Shown: positions 17,001 through 24,123 of the stretch, piece after piece
Layout of the letters: each line of letters starts with the position of its first letter
Position numbering within the stretch: the first letter of the stretch is position 1
Assembly (NCBI RefSeq): GCF_002210095.1
Contig: NZ_AQQR01000011.1
Span: 1 to 64,000 of the forward strand
Length of the DNA stretch: 64,000 nucleotides
Reading direction: 5' to 3'
From: Marinibacterium profundimaris
GTDB lineage: Bacteria; Pseudomonadota; Alphaproteobacteria; Rhodobacterales; Rhodobacteraceae
Translations under genes and position numbers: made by a program
The notes under the pieces: generated by a model
The model's database searches: none
What the model saw: only the letters and a program-made list of their open reading frames with translations
Told to the model about the DNA's origin: nothing

Positions 17001-18021
17001 ACGGCGTGCCGCCATAGACCGGGCGGTCCTGATCGTCGCGGCTGACCAGAAAGGCATTGGCGCGGCTGACGCCATTCACCGACCAGCTTGCGGGCGTGGT
17101 GGACTTGGCTGACACCTCGACGCCAGGCCGCACCTTGCAGGAGCCTGCCCGCAGGTCGTCGCCGAACCACGCCACGACAAGGCTGACGCTCTCGACCGCC
17201 GGGGCCATCGCCTGCAGCCGGTCCAGCGCTTCGACCATGTCGGTGGCGTCGGCCAGAGCGTTCAGGTTCTCCGGCACCGTCGCGCCGCCATCGGTCTTGC
17301 GGATCGCCTGCGTTGCGTAGGTGAACTCGCCCGAGGCCGGGATCATGGTGACGGCGCGCGTCAGCCCCTCAGCAGTGTCGGGGTCGGCGAGCGGGCGGAA
17401 CACCTCGAAGGACAGCTGTGGCAGGCGGTTGCCGTAGGTCGAGAGCGCCAGCTCCTCGAACACCACATAGGCGGTGCCGCGGTAGGCGGGCGTGCTGGCC
17501 GCGCCCATCCTGGCCGCGATGAACGGATCGGCGGTCTGAGTCTCGTCGCCGGGATACCAGCGCCAGGTGACGCCGGAGAGGTCCATCGGCTTGCCGTCGG
17601 CCCAGATGCGCCCGATCCCGGTGATCGGTCCCTCGCACAAGGCGACGGCGAAGGAGGCGTAGTAGAGATACTCGGTGGTCTTGACCTTGCCGCCTCCGCC
17701 GCCCTTGCCGCCGCCCTGCGTGGTGGTCTTCGTCTCCTCGCGGAAATCCGTCGCCCAGATGATGTTGCCGCCCATCCGCATGCGCCCGTAGAGCCGCGGG
17801 ATGACCGCGCCCTCGGTGGCCGACGTGATGCGCAGCGTGTCGAGCCGCGCGCCCTCGATGCGCTGCGTCGGCGCCAGCGACGAGATGATCCAGCTGTCGA
17901 CGACCGAGCCGATGCTCGAGCCGATGAAGCCGCCGATGGTCGCGGCGCTGACGCCGAGGACCGCGCCGCCGATCGAACCACCAATGGCGGCGCCAGCGGC
18001 GCCGAGAACGAGGGTGGCCAT
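14056..18021 (-). CDS. Phage/GTA baseplate megatron protein with TIM-barrel domain (gp15-like)
   Basis: 1,321 residues, the usual size of gene transfer agent gp15 and its prophage homologues. The Gly/Ala-rich N-terminus ('VLGAAGAAIGGSIGGAVLG') is typical of these hub proteins. Residues ~430-740 are the GTA TIM-barrel-like domain ('DFVGIDNYMPLSDWRD', 'PIWFTELGCPAIDRG'), and the following ~160 ('CLRAGLSDSRIDVSGL') are the phage-tail_3 part. The C-terminus is beta-rich (fibronectin-like). The gene is complete, but the genes that should precede it (NlpC/P60 peptidase, DUF2163, DUF2460, tape measure) are missing upstream. The module therefore begins abruptly at 18,021. Confidence 0.9.
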   Translation of the reverse strand: MATLVLGAAGAAIGGSIGGAVLGVSAATIGGFIGSSIGSVVDSWIISSLAPTQRIEGARLDTLRITSATEGAVIPRLYGRMRMGGNIIWATDFREETKTTTQGGGKGGGGGKVKTTEYLYYASFAVALCEGPITGIGRIWADGKPMDLSGVTWRWYPGDETQTADPFIAARMGAASTPAYRGTAYVVFEELALSTYGNRLPQLSFEVFRPLADPDTAEGLTRAVTMIPASGEFTYATQAIRKTDGGATVPENLNALADATDMVEALDRLQAMAPAVESVSLVVAWFGDDLRAGSCKVRPGVEVSAKSTTPASWSVNGVSRANAFLVSRDDQDRPVYGGTPSDFAVVQAIQEMKARGLRVTFYPFILMDVPPGNTLPNPYSDNAAVTGQPAFPWRGRITCSPAAGFAGTVDKTATAASQVAALFGAATPASFSVSGESVSWTGTPGDWGLRRMVLHYAHLCAAAGGVDAFLIGTEMPGLTTIRSGAATYPAVQAYRDLLADVRSILGSGTKIGYAADWSEYFGHQPGDGSGDVFFHLDPLWADPEIDFVGIDNYMPLSDWRDVFKHLDAAEGWPAIYDRAYLQGNIAGGEGFDWFYASAADRTAQVRTPITDGAAAKPWVFRYKDLRAWWSNAHYDRPGGAESGTPTAWVPQSKPIWFTELGCPAIDRGTNQPNVFFDPKSSESFTPHFSRGWRDDAIQRAYLEATYLWWGEAANNPISLVYGGRMVHVPECAAWTWDARPYPFFPALTDVWTDGANWRLGHWLTGRLGAVSLAALVRHLCLRAGLSDSRIDVSGLWGAVEGYAITALESPRASITTLSRHFGFDAVETEGVIRFVMRGQASVATLAPDDLVAPREGDVLELTRGQETELPQALKWQIARADEDYDAALVEARRITVDTTRIASESFPMAVPPEEAERRCRRALMEAWVGRETAAFRLPPSRLALDPADPIRLPHDGRLVDLRLVSIADAEARGIDAVRQDRATYDLPPGDPRAASLTRAVVFGAPDAVLMDLPQLIEDQPAHRPFVAAHAVPWPGEMAVFRSPSTDGFELLTTFGSRAQIGALVSDLYAGPTSRFDLGNALVVDLLTGTLESVTDLTLFGGANALAIESAPGVWEIVQAGTAGLLAPGRYRLTRLLRGQRGTEGAMGNPAPAGARVVVLGASLASLPIAEADLGIPWNWRIGPASRPVSDETYVAQAFTPVGVGLRPFSVVHVEQPWRTPRGPGDLTIRWTRRSRALAADSWGGLEVPLGEELEAYEVEILDGATVKRVLSTATTSAVYTAAQQSADWGAPLGPGDTLDIRIFQLSALVGRGAPKTVTLTL

Positions 18022-18328
18022 CTTGATATCCTGTCAATGAAGAACGAAGTGGCTGCTCAAGGGCGTCTGAGTCAGGGCTCGACCGCACATGCTGCAGGGC
18101 CAAGAGGCGAACTGCCGACAGGAGGGTGGCCGGCAAGCTCAACGGTGTGACGCTCGGCTTCAGGCTCAGAGCACGGATCTGGCCGATGTGTCAGATACCG
18201 GGCCGCAGCTTCACCGGACCGGCCGTTCATGTACCGTGCAGCACTATCGAGAGGCGAAGGTCTGCAGTGCGGGACAAAGCTGACATTGCGAAGCTTCTAT
18301 TCTAACCTTTAGACACGGAGGGATAGCG
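18022..18328. other. Intergenic at the broken end of the tail module
   Basis: About 307 bp with no gene. One would expect the 3' end of an NlpC/P60 peptidase gene to overlap or abut the start of the megatron gene, but no such frame is visible. This is probably a deletion or recombination junction. Confidence 0.5.
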
Positions 18329-18721
18329 ATGGCACAGCGAATGACCGGTGGATGTAAATGTGGATTGGTTCGCTACCAAGGCATCCGTCTGGCCGTTCCC
18401 ATGTTTCGCTGCCACTGCCGTGATTGCCAGCAACTTACTGGCTCGGGGCATTCGGATATGGTCCCTCTTGCCATCGAAGGCTTTGTGATAAGCGACACCG
18501 TGAAAACATACGAGATGCCGGGCGGATCGGGCCAATCAACGTTCAGCGGTTTCTGTCCGAATTGCGGATCACAGCTTACGCGGAACAGTCAGCGGATGAG
18601 TGACCGAATATATGTGCATGCAGCATCACTCGACAATCCCAGCAGCTATCAACCAGAGAAATCAATTTATTCGGGTTCCGCACAGCCGTGGGATGAAGCC
18701 GCGATTATCAAAGAACAATAA
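18329..18721 (+). CDS. GFA-family (CENP-V-like) zinc protein
   Basis: 130 residues. It has the Cys pattern of glutathione-dependent formaldehyde-activating (GFA) domain proteins: C9-x-C11 ('GGCKCG'), then 'CHCRDCQ' and late 'CPNCG', which bind one or two zinc ions. Many members are of unknown activity, and only some act on S-hydroxymethyl-glutathione. The length is normal and the ATG is followed by a standard family N-terminus ('MTGGCKCGLVRYQ'). It stands alone between the tail remnant and repeat copy 2, with somewhat lower GC than the phage module. Confidence 0.85.
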   Translation: MAQRMTGGCKCGLVRYQGIRLAVPMFRCHCRDCQQLTGSGHSDMVPLAIEGFVISDTVKTYEMPGGSGQSTFSGFCPNCGSQLTRNSQRMSDRIYVHAASLDNPSSYQPEKSIYSGSAQPWDEAAIIKEQ

Positions 18722-18909
18722 GGGCTCAGAACCGACTGCCGCGGTGCGACATGAGAACGCAAGACTGCTGCGATTGAATGTCTGCTTCGCCAAAGGGCCC
18801 ATTCGGCACGCACTCGCGACGAATGGCTTTTCTCCGCCCTTCCTGCAGAATTTCGACATCTGCCGCGTTGCAGCATCGATCAAGGTGGGCGGGAGAGACG
18901 GGCAAGCGA

Positions 18910-19181
18910 ACGTTCGATCTCTGTTCCATCTCGCCGAGCGCCACCGGGATCGAAGTGTTCAGGTCGAAACAGAAGAAAGTCCCGTTTTTCCAGAAGTTTA
19001 TAAGCTCTGCACCAAATCGGCGCAGTCATCAGGTCCAGAGAATATCGGCCCTGAGAGACCGCTTCCGTGCCTCCTGGCGCCTGAGCCGGTGCTCAGCCTC
19101 TCCCGCCTAACCCTCGAAAACAACGAGAAAATCCGGCCGCGGCCGGATCGGGAGAACGCTTTCGCGGGGGCAAGTGGCGGA
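18910..19181 (+). repeat. Long direct repeat, copy 2 (partner 628-900)
   Basis: Copy 2 of the long repeat. Its right end runs into the duplicated tRNA-Ser core at 19,175. Before the island at 19,175-30,472 inserted, this sequence would therefore have lain directly downstream of the tRNA-Ser gene. Confidence 0.85.
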
Positions 19182-19188
19182 GACGAAG
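19175..19188 (+). other. attL: copy of tRNA-Ser 3' end
   Basis: TGGCGGAGACGAAG, identical to 30,459-30,472. On the minus strand it reads CTTCGTCTCCGCCA, the last 14 nt of tRNA-Ser including CCA. The match stops at both ends (flanking bases differ), so this is the full identity block. Confidence 0.85.
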
Positions 19189-19347
19189 CCCGCCAGAGTT
19201 AGGTTTCCATTCTTCGCAACCTGTCGCAAATCGCCCTTCAAAACCAATCCTCTACGCCAAAAACTTTCAGATCCGCACCCGCCATCCATTGCAATTCGTC
19301 GCATCAGAACGCATGCTTTTTAGGAGGGTAAGTAGGAAGCTGAAATC

Positions 19348-20640
19348 ATGCCTCGCGTTGCCAAAGAACTGTCGGCACTCGAAGTTAAGAGGTTGAGCCA
19401 TCCCGGCAGGGGGCGCAACGTGAACTTCGCCGTGGGCGGCGTATCTGGCCTCATGCTGCAGATAACTCCGAACGGAGGCCGGACATGGGTTCTGCGAGTG
19501 ACCATCGGCGGCAAACGTAGAGAAATCGGCTTGGGCGGCTTCCCCGATGTGACGCTTGCCCAGGCCCGTGAGCGGGCGCGGGATACCAAGGACCAGATAT
19601 GGCGCGGCATAGACCCGTTGGAGGAACGCAAAGCCGCTCAAGCGTCACTTATGGCCGCCCAGCGCAGGGGCCTTACCTTCGCGGATGCGACCGACAAATA
19701 CCTTGCCGCGAAACTTGACGCCTTCAAGAACGCCAAGCACCGCCAGCAATGGCAGAACACGTTGCAGACCTACGCTATGCCCGAGCTTGGCCAGTTGCTG
19801 GTGGACGACATCACCGTGCAGGACGTGCTGCGCGTGCTGGAACCGATCTGGCAGACCAAGACCGAAACCGCATCCCGGTTGCGCGGGCGCATAGAGGCCG
19901 TGCTGTCATGGGCAACGGTGGCCGGGCACCGCACAGGAGACAACCCGGCGCGCTGGGCGGGGAACCTGAAAGAGCTTTTGCCCGCCGCTACAAAGGTGGC
20001 GAAGCAGGACAATCAACCCGCCGTGCAGATTGATGAGGCCCCGCGCTGGTTCGCCGCTCTTCGCGAAAGAGGTGGCACGGGGTCCCGAGCCTTGGAGTTC
20101 GCGGCCCTGACCGCCACTCGCTCGAAAGAGGTTCGCGGCGCGCTGTGGGACGAGATCGACCTAGACGCGGGCCTGTGGGTCATCCCGGCCGCGCGCATGA
20201 AGATGGAGCGCGAGCACCGGGTTCCGTTGTCGCACGAGGCCGTGGCGCTCCTGAAAGCCCTGCCGCGCTTTGAGGGCAACCCGCTGGTGTTCCCTGCCCC
20301 GCGCGGCGGCGAAATGTCGGACATGACACTCAGCGCCGCCATGAAGCGCCTGCACGCTGCTGACCTTGGCGCGGGCGGGCCGGGTTTCGTGGACCGAGTG
20401 AGCAAGCGCCCAGCCGTTCCCCACGGCCTGCGCAGCACCTTCCGGGACTGGGTGGCCGAACGCACGCATTTCCCCGGCGACATGGCCGAGGTCGCACTGG
20501 CCCACAAGGTGGGCAATGCCGTGGAAGCGTCATACCGGCGCGGGGACATGGTGGAAAAGCGCCGCGCGATGATGGCGGCTTGGGCAGACTACCTGACCGG
20601 CAAGAGCCGGGCCGGGGCAAGTGTGGTGAGGTTTGGATGA
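19348..20640 (+). CDS. Tyrosine recombinase, P4-integrase type (DUF4102)
   Basis: 430 residues. The N-terminal ~85 are the DUF4102 arm-binding domain ('GLMLQITPNGGRTWVLR', 'GLGGFPDVTLAQARERA'). Catalytic residues of the C-terminal domain are visible: R258 ('TATRSKEVRG'), H359-x-x-R362 ('HGLRSTFRDW'), H386 and the nucleophile Y396 ('SYRRGDMV'). It should catalyse integration and excision of the island at tRNA-Ser. The start has AGGAAG upstream. Its stop overlaps the next gene's ATG by 4 bp. Confidence 0.93.
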   Translation: MPRVAKELSALEVKRLSHPGRGRNVNFAVGGVSGLMLQITPNGGRTWVLRVTIGGKRREIGLGGFPDVTLAQARERARDTKDQIWRGIDPLEERKAAQASLMAAQRRGLTFADATDKYLAAKLDAFKNAKHRQQWQNTLQTYAMPELGQLLVDDITVQDVLRVLEPIWQTKTETASRLRGRIEAVLSWATVAGHRTGDNPARWAGNLKELLPAATKVAKQDNQPAVQIDEAPRWFAALRERGGTGSRALEFAALTATRSKEVRGALWDEIDLDAGLWVIPAARMKMEREHRVPLSHEAVALLKALPRFEGNPLVFPAPRGGEMSDMTLSAAMKRLHAADLGAGGPGFVDRVSKRPAVPHGLRSTFRDWVAERTHFPGDMAEVALAHKVGNAVEASYRRGDMVEKRRAMMAAWADYLTGKSRAGASVVRFG

Positions 20641-21425
20641 GTGACAACTGCGAAACAAATGGATTCAAGGGGGAGAGGCCCATAGAAGATGACCCGCTAT
20701 TTTTCTGGCGTTTGAACGACGACTTCAAGCTGCCAGATGCAGCAATCCTTATAACTGGCAATGACCCATCCAAGACTGAAATTCAGTACAATGAGAACGA
20801 GGGGTACGCACACTACAACTCTGACGGTTCGTACATGCGCGCCCAGAAGCGAGACTATGAAGGCTTCGAAGCCGTCTTCGGGGCGCTCAAAAGCGCCATC
20901 AGAAGGGGCACACTACAAGCCAAATTGACATATCAAGGGGGCGTAGCCGCCCATGGCGCTACCCGTGGGAAAAACTTCCGGGTGGTTGCTGCGCACGACT
21001 TTTGGCACCTGATCAGAGAGACTTCCGACAACCCATTCGCCAAATTCGAAGACGTTGAGATAGAGGTGGATGTGGACTGGGACGAAACTACCGTGGATGC
21101 TGATGACCTGAAGCGCTGGTTGCGCTCAAAGGGCTTCACCGGAGGGTTCTTCTTCCCAAACCAAGAAACGTTTGGAGGTGATGATTTTCTTGATGCTGGT
21201 CACGAGCATTTTTCCTCTGAGCTTGCGCTAGCCGTCAACGCATGGCGCGCATTGCTTCCGGAAAGAAAATTCAGAGGCGGCGTGAGAGCTGCCATTGACG
21301 CGTGGATCGTGGCCAATCCTGACGTGTGGCAAGGCGATGAGCCGCTTTCAGGGTCCGCGAAAGAGCGGATTACAACACTCGTGAACTGGAACAAGAGCGG
21401 CGGAGCGCCGAAGTCAGGCGGCTAA
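20637..21425 (+). CDS. Island protein of unknown function
   Basis: 262 residues from the ATG that overlaps the integrase stop (ATGA). It is acidic, with no signal peptide or membrane segment. The C-terminal ~80 ('FSSELALAVNAWRALL', 'VRAAIDAWI', 'VNWNKSGGAPK') resemble a helical tail I have seen in many uncharacterised mobile-element proteins that ends in a 'N-W-x-x-G-G-A-P' motif. Base composition is lower in GC than its neighbours, especially 20,640-21,240, suggesting separate acquisition. The coupling to the integrase hints at a role in recombination control, but nothing proves it. Confidence 0.65.
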   Translation: MSDNCETNGFKGERPIEDDPLFFWRLNDDFKLPDAAILITGNDPSKTEIQYNENEGYAHYNSDGSYMRAQKRDYEGFEAVFGALKSAIRRGTLQAKLTYQGGVAAHGATRGKNFRVVAAHDFWHLIRETSDNPFAKFEDVEIEVDVDWDETTVDADDLKRWLRSKGFTGGFFFPNQETFGGDDFLDAGHEHFSSELALAVNAWRALLPERKFRGGVRAAIDAWIVANPDVWQGDEPLSGSAKERITTLVNWNKSGGAPKSGG

Positions 21426-21551
21426 CCTACCCATCCCCCCACAGAACCAACCCACCCACTTAAGCATCTGCTTCTATTGACTTTTGCGTCTATCGAAGCA
21501 GCCAAGCCCAGAAACTCGCAGCTTGGGGCACCAGCGCAGGGTGGGTAGGTT
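21424..21551. promoter_or_regulatory. Regulatory region before the AlpA-like gene
   Basis: A 10-bp inverted repeat, AACCTACCCA (21,424-21,433) and TGGGTAGGTT (21,542-21,551), brackets a region with a possible -35 box TTGACT near 21,477. This is the only sizeable gap in the left half of the island and must hold the promoter of the replication operon, or an operator of it. Low certainty. Confidence 0.35.
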
Positions 21552-21653
21552 CGCAGTTCCAGGATGCCGCGGTTTTCTGAACCGCCCCAACTATTCTACA
21601 CCATATCTAGCGCACCACACTGCACCCAATCGCAACCCATTGGAGTGCATCGC

Positions 21654-21842
21654 ATGGCCCACACTTACCTTTCTGACGCCCAAGTCGCAGCCCGTTACGG
21701 TGTCCACCGCTCGACGCCCTGGCGCTGGGCGAAGTCCGATCCGAGCTTCCCGGCCCCCGTCACCCTGACGCCGGGCTGCACCCGCTGGAAGCTGGCAGAC
21801 CTTGAGGCATGGGAAGCCTCCAAGAACAGCAACGCCGCATAA
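21654..21842 (+). CDS. AlpA-like excisionase/regulator (MerR-type HTH)
   Basis: 62 residues: 'YLSDAQVAARYGVHRSTPWRWAK', then 'FPAPVTLTPGCTRWKLADLEAWEA'. This is the compact winged-helix of the AlpA / HTH_17 family, including the typical late Trp. In satellites and P4-type islands AlpA activates the integrase or acts as a recombination directionality factor. The ATG at 21,654 gives the normal family length; an upstream frame opening has no protein-like composition. First gene of the replication cluster. Confidence 0.85.
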   Translation: MAHTYLSDAQVAARYGVHRSTPWRWAKSDPSFPAPVTLTPGCTRWKLADLEAWEASKNSNAA

Positions 21843-21952
21843 GCGAACCGCCACCCCGGGCATGGGGCGGCGGCGATATTCGTTTGCGGCATCAGGAATA
21901 GCCCAAGCATAACGCCCAGCGCCCCGGCTCGCAACAAGACGAGGCCGAGCAC

Positions 21953-22249
21953 ATGGCTCAATCCGACCGCTGGTTTTCCAGCCCCACCCAGATCTTCTGG
22001 ACCTGCAAGGCGCTCCTGGATGGGCGCACCCTGACCCACAAGACCGAAATCCGCGAAGTGAAAGGCTGGCGACTGGCTTCAATCTGTCACCGGCTCAAGT
22101 CCGAATTCGGCTGGCCGATCCTGGTCGAGTATCGCGGGCCGGAGAACGTGGCCCATTACCGCCTCGCTTCCGGCACCGACCTGTCGCAGCTCCGGTTCCC
22201 GCCCAGCGCCAAGTCCTTGGCCGATGACCTGACCGGGGGAGCGGCATGA
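21953..22249 (+). CDS. Small winged-helix-like island protein
   Basis: 98 residues. The text 'TQIFWTCKALLDGRTLTHKTEIREVKGWRLASICHRLKSEFGWPI' has the helix pattern of a winged HTH, followed by a wing ('LVEYRGPENVAHYRL'). This suggests a small DNA-binding protein, possibly controlling or initiating island replication. Its stop overlaps the start of a 33-residue micro-ORF by 4 bp. I know no named family for certain. Confidence 0.65.
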   Translation: MAQSDRWFSSPTQIFWTCKALLDGRTLTHKTEIREVKGWRLASICHRLKSEFGWPILVEYRGPENVAHYRLASGTDLSQLRFPPSAKSLADDLTGGAA

Positions 22250-22347
22250 CCCGGCTCCAAGTTCTGTACCTCCGCCGCCTTCACGGTCTGACCGAAGCAC
22301 AGGCCCAGGCTATCGCCACAATCATCTGGGGGTCCGCCAATGGCTGA
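22246..22347 (+). CDS. Micro-ORF of 33 residues, translationally coupled
   Basis: ATG at 22,246 overlaps the preceding stop (ATGA); its own stop at 22,345-22,347 lies 8 bp inside the next gene, which starts at 22,340. The peptide 'MTRLQVLYLRRLHGLTEAQA' and what follows is a plausible amphipathic helix. Overlap at both ends with a preserved frame is typical of compact phage-like operons. It could be a short functional peptide or only a coupling device for the TOPRIM gene downstream. Confidence 0.5.
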   Translation: MTRLQVLYLRRLHGLTEAQAQAIATIIWGSANG

Positions 22348-23239
22348 GAGACCGAAGCGCACACGGCCGCGCGGCTTCGCGCCATGGAGCCCCCGCCCGG
22401 AAACCCTGTCGCTGGTTCAAGACATCTGCGCGGTGCTGGACGACTACAGGGCTCACCTCCCCCTGACCAATCGACAGGTGTTCTACCGGCTGGTAGCAAC
22501 CCGGGGCTTCGCCAAGACCGAAGCCGCATATGCGCGCCTCTGCGAGACCTGCAACCGGGCCCGCCGGGCTGGACTTATCCCCTTCGCGTCCATCCGCGAT
22601 GATGGGGCCGCCCGCTATGAGGCGACGGCTTGGACGGACGCCCAGGCATTCATTCGGGACATGCGCCGCGAAGCCGAAGCCTTCCGGCTCGACCGGCAGG
22701 AAGGCCAGCCGGTGCGACTGTGGGTTCTGTGCGAGGCAGGCGGCATGGCTCCGATGCTGGCCCGGGTGGCGGCAAGCTACGGCGTGCCGGTGCTGACAAG
22801 CGGCGGCTTCGACAGCGTGACCGCGAAACACGACCTGGCCCGCGAAATCTCCGGGGCGCTGGGCGACGGCGAAGCGGCCGAGGTTCTTCACCTTGGCGAC
22901 CTGGACCCATCGGGCGAGCATCTTTTTACCTCCCTGGCCGAGGATGTGTCAGCCATGACCGATGCCCTTTGCGGGGCAGCGCCGGACTTCACTCGTCTTG
23001 CCGTGACACGGGAACAGGCGGAGCGGCTGGGGCTCCCGACTGCCCCGCCGAAGGCGACCGACCGGCGGCGTTTCACGGGCGAAACGGTGCAGGCCGAGGC
23101 AATCGACCCCGACACCCTGGCGGACATCCTGCGCGATGCCATCGAGTTCCGCCGGAATGCCGAGGTTGCGGGCGATCTGCTTGACCGCGAAGCGGACATC
23201 CGGGGCGCGTTGGTCGCGATGATGGAGGGCACGACATGA
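22340..23239 (+). CDS. TOPRIM protein resembling topoisomerase VI subunit A
   Basis: 299 residues. The N-terminal part 'LTNRQVFYRLVATRGFAKTEAAYARL' recalls the winged helix of Spo11/topo VI-A (R45, Y49). A TOPRIM-like core follows: E132 in 'VLCEAGGM', then D187-x-D189 in 'LHLGDLDPSG'. These are the acid residues that hold Mg in topoisomerases, primases and OLD nucleases. I recall similar proteins in other proteobacterial islands, without a defined role. The stop overlaps the primase start by 4 bp. DNA cleavage or replication initiation is a reasonable but unproved role. Confidence 0.65.
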   Translation: MAERPKRTRPRGFAPWSPRPETLSLVQDICAVLDDYRAHLPLTNRQVFYRLVATRGFAKTEAAYARLCETCNRARRAGLIPFASIRDDGAARYEATAWTDAQAFIRDMRREAEAFRLDRQEGQPVRLWVLCEAGGMAPMLARVAASYGVPVLTSGGFDSVTAKHDLAREISGALGDGEAAEVLHLGDLDPSGEHLFTSLAEDVSAMTDALCGAAPDFTRLAVTREQAERLGLPTAPPKATDRRRFTGETVQAEAIDPDTLADILRDAIEFRRNAEVAGDLLDREADIRGALVAMMEGTT

Positions 23240-24123
23240 CCGATGCCCGCGACCTGACACTGACGCTCGGAGGCAGGTGGTATCGCTCCTACGGTACGGC
23301 CCCGTGCCCGGTCTGCCAGCCCGAGGGGAAGAAGACCCAAACCGCCCTGACCCTGGCCGATGGAAATTCCGGCCTGCTGCTGAACTGCAAGCGGGCCGGT
23401 TGCGACTTTCGCGACATTCTGGCGGCGGCGGGCGTTTCGCCCGGCGACTACTCCCCGCCCGACCCGGCGACCTTGGCCCAGCGATGGGCGGAAGAACAGG
23501 TTGAGGCCGAGAAGAAAGAACGCAGGGCCTTGGCCCTCTGGAACGAAGCCCTGCCGATCGGTGGCACCTTGGCGGAAGTCTACCTGAGGCAGAGGCGGGG
23601 CATCACCTGCGCCCTGCCTGACACGCTGCGTTTTCATCCCGACTGCTGGCATCCAACCGCCAAGCGGTTCCCGGCGATGCTGGCCCAGGTGGACGGGGCC
23701 AAGCGGTTCGCCATGCATCGGACCTATCTGCGCCCAGACGGCAGCGGCAAGGCTGATGTGAAGCCCGACAAGGCCATGCTCGGGGCGACCGCAGGCGGCG
23801 CTGTGCGGCTCACTGAGGCGCAGGGGCAACTTGTGGTGGCCGAGGGCATCGAAACCGCGTTGTCGCTCGCCTGCGGCCTCCTGCGCGCCCCGGCGACCAT
23901 CTGGGCCGCGTTGTCCACCTCCGGCATTCGCGGCCTTCACCTTCCTGACCGCCCCGGCCGCCTGACCATCGCGACAGACAGCGACGATGAAGGGGCAGGC
24001 AAGGAAGCAGGGCACGCCCTGGCCGAAACCGCCCATGCGCTGGGCTGGCAGGTGTCCCTGCTGCCCGCGCCAGAGGGGCGAGACTGGAACGACATTCTGA
24101 CCATGGGGAATGAAAGCAAATGA
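23236..24123 (+). CDS. Zinc-finger/TOPRIM DNA primase
   Basis: 295 residues. A CHC2-like zinc ribbon has C24, C27 ('CPVC'), C51 and C56 ('CKRAGC'). The middle DUF7146-type segment ('AEVYLRQRRGI', 'LRFHPDCWHP') is usual in mobile-element primases. The TOPRIM motif is E203 ('VVAEGIETALS') and D248-x-D250 ('ATDSDDEG'). It should make RNA primers for island replication. It is coupled by 4-bp overlaps to the genes on both sides. The pairing with DUF3987 downstream is the standard primase-helicase module of integrative elements. Confidence 0.88.
   Translation: MTDARDLTLTLGGRWYRSYGTAPCPVCQPEGKKTQTALTLADGNSGLLLNCKRAGCDFRDILAAAGVSPGDYSPPDPATLAQRWAEEQVEAEKKERRALALWNEALPIGGTLAEVYLRQRRGITCALPDTLRFHPDCWHPTAKRFPAMLAQVDGAKRFAMHRTYLRPDGSGKADVKPDKAMLGATAGGAVRLTEAQGQLVVAEGIETALSLACGLLRAPATIWAALSTSGIRGLHLPDRPGRLTIATDSDDEGAGKEAGHALAETAHALGWQVSLLPAPEGRDWNDILTMGNESK

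Larger units (their letters stand above)
18722..19347. other. Gene-free boundary region with repeat copy 2 and attL
   Basis: About 625 bp without a gene. It contains repeat copy 2 (18,910-19,181), the 14-bp copy of the tRNA-Ser 3' end (19,175-19,188) and the upstream region of the integrase gene. A good ribosome-binding site is visible (AGGAAG just before 19,348). The A+T content rises towards the integrase. Confidence 0.6.

Noticed and set aside
12645-17112. Very long open frames on the + strand opposite the tail fibre and megatron genes
   Set aside because: They mirror the codon structure of the minus-strand genes in high-GC DNA, are rich in Arg/Gly/Ala/Pro and match no family, while the minus-strand frames show clear phage domains.
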